Origin: Actinomycetota bacterium | GTDB lineage: Bacteria; Actinomycetota; Thermoleophilia; Gaiellales; Gaiellaceae | Assembly: GCA_009702325.1 (NCBI GenBank) | Contig: WLID01000007.1 | Location: 1-64,000 of the forward strand | Direction: 5' to 3' | Length of the DNA stretch: 64,000 nt | In this document: positions 58,208 through 64,000 of the stretch, piece after piece | Layout: the number at the start of each line of letters is the position of its first letter | Numbering within the stretch: position 1 is the first letter of the stretch | Translations under genes and position numbers: made by a program | The notes under the pieces: model-generated | Databases searched by the model: none | What the model saw: the letters and a program-made list of their open reading frames with translations, nothing else | Told to the model about the DNA's origin: nothing

Positions 58208-59122
58208 TTAGCGGACTCTGTCGACGACGGCGTAGGTCAGGGCTTCCAACTCCTCGCGATGCGCTCCGGACACGAGATGGGCGCGTGCCTTGGCAGCGTA
58301 GTCGAGCGCGGCCTCCCGGGAGCGCGGCAGGGCATCGGTTGCGGCCACACGGACGAGCGCACCATCGAGCGGGCCACCCGCAAGCGCTGCCCGAACAACC
58401 TCATCCTGCTCGGCAGCCAGAAGCAGAGGCAACGTCGGCGTACCTTCGCGGAGGTCGGTGCCGGGGATCTTGCCGGTGTCCTCGCTCTCACCCGCGCAAT
58501 CGAGGATGTCGTCTGCAATCTGGAACGCGATTCCGAGCGCGAGGCCGTAGGCGCCAAGCTCACGGTTGCCCCCAGAGCCGAGCAGGCAGGCTGCTTCAAA
58601 GAGCTTCCCGGTCTTGAGGGCGCAGCGTTCGAGATAGGCATCAACGGTGGTCTCCGGCTTGCGCACCTGCAGTCGCTGCATTGCCTCGCCTCGAGCAAGC
58701 GCGAGGCTCGCTTCGGCAAGTGTGGCGACAGCGTTCGCATCACCCGTCGAGGCGAGTTCGGCGAACGCGCATGAGAAGAGATAGTCGCCGGCCCCAAGCG
58801 CCGCCTCCGCTCCAAACACCGACCACGCAGCGGGGGCACCGCGCCGAATCCGCGCACCATCGACGAGGTCGTCATGGACGAGCGTCGCCATGTGCACGAG
58901 CTCGACGGCAACGGCCGCGGGAACCGACGGCGGCTCGTTCGGGTCGGAGACAAGGAAACAGAGGAGCGGGCGGAGCCGCTTCCCTCCGGCCGCAAGCACC
59001 TCAGCCGAGACACCGGCGGCGAGACCTGGCCGACGCTCAACCGCCCGCGCGAGGCGCGCTTCAAGCTCGCCGAGATAGGCGGCCAGCCCGGGAACCGTCT
59101 CAAGCGCTTCGAGCTGACTCAC
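58208..59122 (-). CDS. Polyprenyl (heptaprenyl/octaprenyl-type) diphosphate synthase
   Basis: This 304-residue trans-isoprenyl diphosphate synthase has both aspartate-rich motifs, HDDLVD (84-88) followed by GARIRRGAPA, and ADDILD (204-208). GGKRLRPLLCFL near residue 47 binds isopentenyl diphosphate. Being placed between menG and mqnE, it most likely makes the menaquinone side chain. Chain length cannot be read safely. The GTG at 59122 is set by overlap with the menG stop (GTGA). The upstream in-frame extension is antisense-like. Confidence 0.9.
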   Translation of the reverse strand: MSQLEALETVPGLAAYLGELEARLARAVERRPGLAAGVSAEVLAAGGKRLRPLLCFLVSDPNEPPSVPAAVAVELVHMATLVHDDLVDGARIRRGAPAAWSVFGAEAALGAGDYLFSCAFAELASTGDANAVATLAEASLALARGEAMQRLQVRKPETTVDAYLERCALKTGKLFEAACLLGSGGNRELGAYGLALGIAFQIADDILDCAGESEDTGKIPGTDLREGTPTLPLLLAAEQDEVVRAALAGGPLDGALVRVAATDALPRSREAALDYAAKARAHLVSGAHREELEALTYAVVDRVR

Positions 59123-59799
59123 CCGGTGACCTCGGCAACGCCCGTGTGGAGGGCGACGATGCTGCCACCGAGCAGCGTGAACCGAACCGCACCAAAGCCT
59201 GCCTCGGCAAGACGAGATGCAAGCTCCTCGGCTCCAGGGAACCGTTTCACCGATGCCGGCAAGTAGGCGTAGGCCTTGCCGCCCGGGAGCACCTTGCCGA
59301 GCACCGGCACGATCCGATCGAACCACAACGAAAAGAAGGGACGCACGATGCCACGAGGCGTTGTGATCTCAAGAATCGCGACGCGACCACCGGGGCGCAG
59401 CACCCGCCGTAGCTCACGCAGAGCGAGATCGAGATCGGCGACGTTACGCACACCGAAGCCCACGGTCGCCGCATCGAACGATCCGTCGGCAAACGGCAGT
59501 GCAAGCAGGTCACCCTGAATCCACTCAATGTCGGGTGCCTTGCTGCGGGCGCGCGCCAACATCCGTTCGGAGAAGTCGAGCCCAATCACCTCGCTGGCCC
59601 CAGCTCGCCGATCGGCGAGCGCGAAATCGCCTGTTCCGCACGCGCCGTCGAGCACGCGATCTCCCGGCATCACAACCGATTCTGCGGCGAGCCGACGCCA
59701 ACGCCGATCGAGCCCAACGGTCATGACGCGGTTCATCACGTCATACACGGGGGCGATCCGGTCGAACATCGACCGCACTGCCTCTGGTGCGAGCGTCAC
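59119..59799 (-). CDS. menG: Demethylmenaquinone methyltransferase (UbiE/MenG family)
   Basis: This 226-residue methyltransferase performs the last C-methylation of menaquinone. It begins near VRSMFDRIAPVYDVMNRVMTVG, the UbiE family signature. SAM motif I is VLDGACGTGDFA, then GLDFSERML and GFGVRNVADLDLALRELRRVL, and the C-terminal FSLWFDRIVPVLGKVL with YLPASVKRFPGAEEL. The GTG at 59799 overlaps the ubiX stop as GTGA. The family signature begins 10 residues from that start, which argues against the much longer upstream frame. Confidence 0.94.
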   Translation of the reverse strand: MTLAPEAVRSMFDRIAPVYDVMNRVMTVGLDRRWRRLAAESVVMPGDRVLDGACGTGDFALADRRAGASEVIGLDFSERMLARARSKAPDIEWIQGDLLALPFADGSFDAATVGFGVRNVADLDLALRELRRVLRPGGRVAILEITTPRGIVRPFFSLWFDRIVPVLGKVLPGGKAYAYLPASVKRFPGAEELASRLAEAGFGAVRFTLLGGSIVALHTGVAEVTG

Positions 59800-60398
59800 G
59801 CCTGCTCCGCGGCAGGTTCGCCCCACCGTGGGACGAGTGTGTTTTCGACACCCAGCTGATCGAGGATCCGGGCGACCACGAAGTCGACGAGGTCGGCGAT
59901 TGTCTCTGCGCCCGCATAGAAGCCGGGCGAAAGCGGCAGGATCGTTCCGCCCGCCCGCTTCAAGCTCACCATGTTCTCGAGGTGGATCAGCGAGTACGGC
60001 GTCTCGCGCGGGCACACGATCAGCTTCCGCTCCTCCTTGAGGGCGACCGATGCGGCCCGATGAATCAGGTTCTGGCTGCCCCCTGTGGCGATCGTGCCGA
60101 GCGTCCCCATCGAGCACGGGCAGATCACGTAGCCGTCGATCTTTGCCGAGCCCGACGCATACGGCGAACGCCAATCGCGGTCGTCGACGATCGTCACTCC
60201 TTCAAGCCCCGCCGTCAGACGAGCGAGCGTTTCATCACGGGAAAGTCGAGCATCACCGTAGAGCTCGGTTGCGATCACTTCGAGCGCCGCGCTCGACGCA
60301 CACACGCCAACCTCCGCACCCGCACCTGCAAGCGCCTCGAGGAGTCGAGCCGCATAGGGGGCGCCAGAGCCGCCGGTGATGCCGAGGAAGATACGCAT
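59796..60398 (-). CDS. ubiX: Flavin prenyltransferase
   Basis: This 200-residue flavoprotein makes prenylated FMN, the cofactor of UbiD decarboxylases. Motifs are MRIFLGITGGSGAPYAARLL, VICPCSMGTLGTIATGGSQNLIHRAA, ERKLIVCPRETPYSLIHLENM, and ILPLSPGFYAGAETI. The length is normal. A UbiD gene is at 63100. In the futalosine pathway the UbiD/UbiX pair (MqnL/MqnM) decarboxylates the 1,4-dihydroxy-6-naphthoate derivative after prenylation. ATG 60398 follows the cytochrome gene by 50 nt. Confidence 0.94.
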   Translation of the reverse strand: MRIFLGITGGSGAPYAARLLEALAGAGAEVGVCASSAALEVIATELYGDARLSRDETLARLTAGLEGVTIVDDRDWRSPYASGSAKIDGYVICPCSMGTLGTIATGGSQNLIHRAASVALKEERKLIVCPRETPYSLIHLENMVSLKRAGGTILPLSPGFYAGAETIADLVDFVVARILDQLGVENTLVPRWGEPAAEQA

Positions 60399-60421
60399 AG
60401 GTCGTTACAGCCTAGATCCGG

Positions 60422-60438
60422 CGGCCGGGAAGCGGCCG
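60422..60438 (-). terminator. Short hairpin between the cytochrome and ubiX genes
   Basis: Two CGGCCG elements with a 5-nt loop form a 6-bp stem, 10 nt past the cytochrome stop. There is no U-tract. TAGGCT (on the minus strand) 10 nt before the ubiX ATG could be a weak -10 box. Confidence 0.35.
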
Positions 60439-60448
60439 ACGGCGGGCG

Positions 60449-61312
60449 CTACTTCGGGCCTTGTGAGGCTTCGAGGAACTCGGCCATCAGCGTCAGGTTG
60501 GCCTGACCCTGGCTTGCGAACGCCGGCATCGCGCTGCCCTTCGTCACGCAGCTCGGACACTTCAGGTGTTCGACCTGGAAGAGGATCCCGCGATGCTGCG
60601 CACCTTCAGCTGTCAGTTCTGGCCCACCGAGGTTGGACGCACCATTGCCGAGGTACACGTGACAGTTCATACAGCCGGCGACGGCAAAAAGCTTCGCGCC
60701 AGCAACTGCCTTGGGGTTATTGGCAAATCCCTGCTGCTTCGCCCATTCCGGCACCTTGCCGATCAGCTCAGACCCGAGAGACTCGTTCGCGGTGGCGCCA
60801 CGGTAGGTCATGATCCCCATCGAGAAGATCACGAGCACGCCCGTCACCATGGCAACAGGACGGCGCAGCGGACGACGCTCCGCACGGGTGTCGAGGAACG
60901 GAAGCGCGATCAACAACAGCACGCAGATCGTGGGAATACCGATCGTTCCGAGGATCACCGACTCCGGCCACTTGAAGATCCGGAGGAGGTAGAAGAGGAA
61001 GTAGAAGTACCAGTCAGGACGCGGCGTAAAGCTGATCGTTCCTGGGTCGGCCGGGTCGTCTGTGAGCTTGCCGAGCCAGCCCGACGTCCCTTCGGTCGAC
61101 GCGACGCCGTCGTGCATCACGATGCCGGTGTGGTCTCCCGGCGTTGTCCACTTCCACACAACCGCGAGGGCGATGATGACGCCGACGGTGACGAGCGACA
61201 TGATCGTGTCGTGCAACATCGCGTACGGGTGGAACGGCTTCCCCCGCTTCTTGACGTCTGACTTGTACTGACGGAACTGACGCTCCCGGAAGACGCGACG
61301 ATCGTCAGCCAT
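60449..61312 (-). CDS. qcrC: Cytochrome b subunit IV-like/cytochrome c fusion of the menaquinol oxidoreductase
   Basis: This 287-residue protein joins the C-terminal half of cytochrome b (three hydrophobic segments) to a monohaem cytochrome c domain. The Qo-site motif reads PDWY (99-102, in TPRPDWYFYFLFYLLR) instead of the more common PEWY. The haem site is GCMNCH (C214, C217, H218), with M262 in SAMPAF as the likely sixth ligand. A second pair, CPSC (252-255), is not a haem site. A haem-bearing third subunit occurs in Bacillus QcrC. It overlaps the cytochrome b gene by 8 nt. ATG 61312 is taken. Confidence 0.9.
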   Translation of the reverse strand: MADDRRVFRERQFRQYKSDVKKRGKPFHPYAMLHDTIMSLVTVGVIIALAVVWKWTTPGDHTGIVMHDGVASTEGTSGWLGKLTDDPADPGTISFTPRPDWYFYFLFYLLRIFKWPESVILGTIGIPTICVLLLIALPFLDTRAERRPLRRPVAMVTGVLVIFSMGIMTYRGATANESLGSELIGKVPEWAKQQGFANNPKAVAGAKLFAVAGCMNCHVYLGNGASNLGGPELTAEGAQHRGILFQVEHLKCPSCVTKGSAMPAFASQGQANLTLMAEFLEASQGPK

Positions 61313-62042
61313 GCTTCTCCTCGGATTCATCGTCGAGCGGCCCGCTACCAGCGGCGTCCTTCGACCACGGCGGCGACGTGACACCAAGGCGGATCACGAG
61401 GTACAGGTGGAGGGCGATCAGCCCGGCGATCATGGCCGGCAGTAGCAGCATGTGGATCGCGTAGAAGCGACTCAAGGTGTCGTTATTGATGAACTCGCCA
61501 CCCTGCAGGAACTGTGCGATGAACGGTCCAAGGAACGGAGCGGTGCCGTTGATGCTGATGCCGACCGTGGTTGCCCAGTATGCCGTCTGATCCCACGGCA
61601 GCAGGTAGCCGGTGAAGCCTTCGGCGAGACCCAGCGCGACAAGGATGACGCCGATAATCCAGGTGAGCTCCCGCGGGTACTTGTATGCACCAAACAGGAA
61701 CACGCGGCCCATGTGCATGAACATCAAGATGATGAACACCGACGCTCCCCAACGGTGCATACCGCGCACGAGCCAGCCGGCGAACAGGTCGTTCGTGATG
61801 TGGACGATCGACGGGTAGGCACTCTTCGCGTCGGGCTTGTAGTACATCGCGAGCATCACGCCCGTCGTCGCCTGCACAAGGAATGCAGTGAGCGTCGCCG
61901 AGCCAAGCGTCTGGAACCAGTTGATGTCGCTTGGCACCTTGCGGAACAGGAAGTACTTGATGCCGCCGACGAGCCCAGACCGCTCCTCGATCCAGTCGAT
62001 GGGGTACATCAGGTGCTCGTACTTTGAACGCTGGTTTGCCAC
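61305..62042 (-). CDS. qcrB: Cytochrome b6-type subunit of the menaquinol:cytochrome c oxidoreductase
   Basis: This 245-residue membrane protein has four hydrophobic segments and the two histidine pairs for the b haems, in RGMHRWGASVFIILMFMHMGR and SRFYAIHMLLLP with ALHLYLV. Qo-site glycine regions are QATTGVMLAMYYKP and GLAEGFTGYLLPWDQTAYW. No cysteine lies where b6f/Bacillus proteins bind an extra covalent haem (SDINWFQTLGSATL). The split from subunit IV follows the b6f plan. The GTG at 62042 is 14 nt past the Rieske stop. Confidence 0.93.
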   Translation of the reverse strand: MANQRSKYEHLMYPIDWIEERSGLVGGIKYFLFRKVPSDINWFQTLGSATLTAFLVQATTGVMLAMYYKPDAKSAYPSIVHITNDLFAGWLVRGMHRWGASVFIILMFMHMGRVFLFGAYKYPRELTWIIGVILVALGLAEGFTGYLLPWDQTAYWATTVGISINGTAPFLGPFIAQFLQGGEFINNDTLSRFYAIHMLLLPAMIAGLIALHLYLVIRLGVTSPPWSKDAAGSGPLDDESEEKHG

Positions 62043-62056
62043 GGTCGCTCTTCGCC

Positions 62057-62962
62057 TTAGTTGGGTGGCTGGATCGGATACAGCCAGGACTCAATACCGC
62101 CAGCCTGCTCGCCCGGAGGTGAGTAGGAGTTCTTGTGGATCTTCGCGCCGGCGCCTTCACCTTCGACGATCGCCACGGAGTACGGTGCGCCGATGTAGAG
62201 GTTGCCGTTGCGGATCGAGAAGGCGTAACGGTCGAGAGCACGTACCGGCGGGCCGGCGACACAGTTGCCTTCAGAGTCGTACTGGCCACCGTGACAGGGA
62301 CAGCCGAAACCGGACGGCTTCGTCGGGATGAGCGTCACGTCACCGAAGGTCTTGGTCTGCTTGTCGTAGACCGGGCCGTTCGGCTGCACCGGGCAGCCAA
62401 GGTGGACGCAGTGGTTCGAGATGATCGTGAAGCTCGGCTGCGCGCCAAGGAGGCCGTTGTATCGAACGAACGCCGTGCGGCGCGAGACTTCACCTTGGCT
62501 CGGATCAGACATGTAGGTGGCGACGACGAACGAGCCCTGCGGGAAGTTTTCGACGGGGCCGAGGTCGTGATCCTTGACCCCCTGGTTGAGGAATGCCGGG
62601 CCAACCATGAATCCAAGCGCGGGGAGCGACACGAGGCCGCCGATAACGCCACCAAGGCCGAGCGTCGACATCTCAAGGAAGACGTTGCGCGGGTACTTCT
62701 CGCGTGTTGAGGGAGGCGGGATGGTTGGGCCTGGATGGCCAGGGCCAAACTCCGGCTCGACCGGAAGAGCCTCGGCAATACCGCGCCGGCCAGCCGCTTC
62801 GCGGATCCACAAGATCCCGAACAGCACCGAGATCACGATGCCCAGGGCGATGATCTGCCAACGCACCACAAGCCCGAGCAGCGCGACTGCAACGCCAATG
62901 GCGAAGCCGACGGGCCACAAGCTCGGGCCGGGGACGTGCGGGGTTTTCCGTCTGGGATCCAC
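62057..62962 (-). CDS. qcrA: Rieske iron-sulfur protein of the menaquinol:cytochrome c oxidoreductase
   Basis: This 301-residue protein has two hydrophobic segments near residues 15-55, a third around 95-125, then the Rieske domain. The [2Fe-2S] ligands are in NHCVHLGCPV (C185, H187; C190 forms the disulfide) and GFGCPCHGGQYD (C221, H224; C223 disulfide). The three-segment N-terminus is an actinobacterial trait. A TTG five codons earlier is possible, but TATCTT lies 6 nt before the GTG at 62962, fitting the leaderless pattern. It transfers electrons from menaquinol to cytochrome c. Confidence 0.93.
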   Translation of the reverse strand: MDPRRKTPHVPGPSLWPVGFAIGVAVALLGLVVRWQIIALGIVISVLFGILWIREAAGRRGIAEALPVEPEFGPGHPGPTIPPPSTREKYPRNVFLEMSTLGLGGVIGGLVSLPALGFMVGPAFLNQGVKDHDLGPVENFPQGSFVVATYMSDPSQGEVSRRTAFVRYNGLLGAQPSFTIISNHCVHLGCPVQPNGPVYDKQTKTFGDVTLIPTKPSGFGCPCHGGQYDSEGNCVAGPPVRALDRYAFSIRNGNLYIGAPYSVAIVEGEGAGAKIHKNSYSPPGEQAGGIESWLYPIQPPN

Positions 62963-62968
62963 TCTCGA

Positions 62969-62974
62969 AAGATA
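62969..62974 (-). promoter_or_regulatory. Candidate -10 box (TATCTT) of the qcr genes
   Basis: TATCTT on the minus strand is 6 nt before the GTG at 62962. It supports that start and a leaderless qcrA-qcrB-qcrC mRNA. Confidence 0.4.
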
Positions 62975-63029
62975 CAAACGTCACGAACGCGGATTGCGGA
63001 GCCTAGCGGACGCCGCAGCAATGGTGTTG

Positions 63030-63056
63030 AAGAACCGTTACGACAGAGCGGTTCTT
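63030..63056 (-). terminator. Hairpin between ubiD and qcrA
   Basis: AAGAACCG and CGGTTCTT pair perfectly over 8 bp with an 11-nt loop, 43 nt past the ubiD stop. It may end the ubiD transcript. A U-tract is absent. Confidence 0.45.
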
Positions 63057-63099
63057 GCGTGTCTGAGGGCGCTTATCGGCCTTACTCCTCGGGTTTTTC

Positions 63100-64000
63100 C
63101 TATAGATCGATGCCGTACTGGGCCCAGCGCTCATCGACGCGCTGCGCAATCTCCCGACTCATCGAGATCTCGGGAGGCCACGTTCGAGCGCCTTCGGCTG
63201 GGCTTTTCGCGGTCGCGTCGATCCCGATCTTCCCTGAAATGAAGGGGAGGGTCGAGGCGTGATCGAGATGATCGATTGGCCCGTCCGCCATCACGATGTC
63301 GCGTGCCGGATCGACGTTTGCCCCAACGTAGAAGAACACCTCGCCGTAGTCGTGCACGTTGACGTGCTCGTCGACGACCACGACCGCTTTCGTGAGCGAA
63401 AGCAGACCGAGGCCCCACACGGCATACATCACCTTCCGGGCATGCCCAGGGAACATCTTCCGAATCGAGACGATCACGCAGTTGTGGAACGCCCCCGCAA
63501 ACGGCAGGTCGTAGTCAACGATCTCCGGAACGCTCGCCTTGATCGCTGGCAAGAAGATGCGTTCGGTCGCCTTGCCAAGCCATGCGTCTTCTTGGAGCGG
63601 CTTGCCGACGACGATCGATGGGTAGATCGCGTCGCGGCGCATCGTCATCGCGGTGACGTGGAACACCGGGAACTCCTCCGGCGGCGTGTAGAAGCCTGTG
63701 TGGTCGCCAAACGGCCCTTCGACTGCAACATCGCCCTTCTCGACGTATCCCTCGAGGATGATCTCGGCGTTCGCCGGCACCTCGAGATCGACCGTGACGC
63801 CTTTGACAAGCTCTACCGCCTCACCGCGGAGATAGCCGGCAAACATGAACTCGTCGATGTGCTTGGGCAGCGGCGCTGAGGCGCTGTAGGCGGTAATCGG
63901 GTCGAGGCCGAGAGCAACAGCGACCTCCATCCGGCCTTCGCTGAATAGGTAGTCGGCCCGGCCGTCCTTGTGGATCTGCCAGTGCATGCCCGTCGTGTTC
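63100..64000 (-). CDS. ubiD: UbiD-family decarboxylase, C-terminal part (cut by right edge)
   Basis: The frame stays open to the last base (NTTGMHWQIHKDG at the edge), so the N-terminus lies beyond the window. About 299 of an expected 480-490 residues are visible. Family motifs include DEFMFAGYLRGEAVELVKG, EIILEGYVEKGDVAVEGPFGDHTG, with the catalytic E-x-P-F-G-D-H-T-G block, and AFHNCVIVSIRKMFPGHARKVM. VVVVDEHVNVHDYGEV is in the distal half. It needs the prenylated FMN made by ubiX (59796). The context fits the late decarboxylation of futalosine-pathway menaquinone synthesis. Confidence 0.92.
   Translation of the reverse strand, partial: NTTGMHWQIHKDGRADYLFSEGRMEVAVALGLDPITAYSASAPLPKHIDEFMFAGYLRGEAVELVKGVTVDLEVPANAEIILEGYVEKGDVAVEGPFGDHTGFYTPPEEFPVFHVTAMTMRRDAIYPSIVVGKPLQEDAWLGKATERIFLPAIKASVPEIVDYDLPFAGAFHNCVIVSIRKMFPGHARKVMYAVWGLGLLSLTKAVVVVDEHVNVHDYGEVFFYVGANVDPARDIVMADGPIDHLDHASTLPFISGKIGIDATAKSPAEGARTWPPEISMSREIAQRVDERWAQYGIDL

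Noticed and set aside
57224..58774. 516-codon plus-strand open frame
   Set aside because: It lies antisense to mqnE and the prenyl synthase, both with clear active-site motifs. Its translation is rich in Arg, Glu and Val without domain signatures, as expected from the reverse strand of GC-rich genes.
59800..60174. Longer N-terminus for menG
   Set aside because: It would overlap ubiX by 375 nt. The UbiE signature begins 10 residues after the GTG at 59799.
1..64000. tRNA, rRNA or insertion-sequence remnants
   Set aside because: Reading both strands by eye I saw no tRNA T-arm patterns, rRNA segments, transposase motifs or terminal inverted repeats with target duplications.

Overview
The window is a GC-rich, densely packed bacterial chromosome segment. 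Genes mostly overlap by 1-20 nt and many start with GTG. Several promoters have a TAnnnT box 6-7 nt before a start codon with no Shine-Dalgarno site, which indicates leaderless mRNAs. Menaquinone is made by the futalosine route (mqnA, mqnC, mqnE). There is a Rieske/split cytochrome b complex whose third subunit carries a c-type haem. Together these suggest an actinomycete, most likely Thermoleophilia (Gaiellales/Solirubrobacterales-like). That assignment is inference from gene content only.

Layout. (1) 1-30.7 kb is a large surface-polysaccharide superlocus. It holds glycosyltransferases, three DegT-type aminotransferases, sugar epimerases/dehydratases, an acyltransferase, an asparagine synthase, GT-C-like and ligase-like membrane proteins, three ATP-grasp ligases, two methyltransferases and a Wzx-like flippase. 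The core is a ten-gene minus-strand operon (20870 to 9320). It is flanked by plus-strand units at 1-3590 and 25100-30724. A TetR-MFS drug-efflux pair (20902-22927) is embedded in it, and a second MFS exporter follows at 30765-32201.

(2) 32.2-35.2 kb: leuA with a leucine-rich leader peptide and mutually exclusive hairpins (attenuation), a block of 106-bp tandem repeats carrying strong dyads, and a small secreted WxL-like beta protein.

(3) 35.2-38.3 kb: an LmbE-type deacetylase, an O-antigen-ligase-like protein and a secreted Ig-like protein.

(4) 38.3-46.5 kb: one tight minus-strand sulfur operon. In transcription order it encodes a fumarate-reductase-like flavoprotein, class I fumarase-like alpha and beta subunits, phosphosulfolactate synthase (ComA), APS reductase (CysH), APS kinase (CysC), ATP sulfurylase (CysD, CysN), a DUF4395 membrane protein and a TauE/SafE exporter. 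It has no sulfite reductase. I read it as a candidate sulfate-to-sulfonate pathway, the most interesting system in the window.

(5) 46.6-51.5 kb: an MMPL exporter, a LysR regulator, a DUF354-like glycosyltransferase-fold protein and a small NERD-like protein.

(6) 51.6-64 kb: a long minus-strand run. UbiD (cut by the right edge) is followed by the Rieske/cytochrome b/cytochrome b-c genes, then ubiX, menG, a polyprenyl diphosphate synthase, mqnE, mqnA and mqnC, then DedA, a DegT aminotransferase and a CapD-like dehydratase. This places menaquinone synthesis beside the menaquinol-oxidising complex that uses it. No tRNA, rRNA, insertion sequence or CRISPR array was seen.
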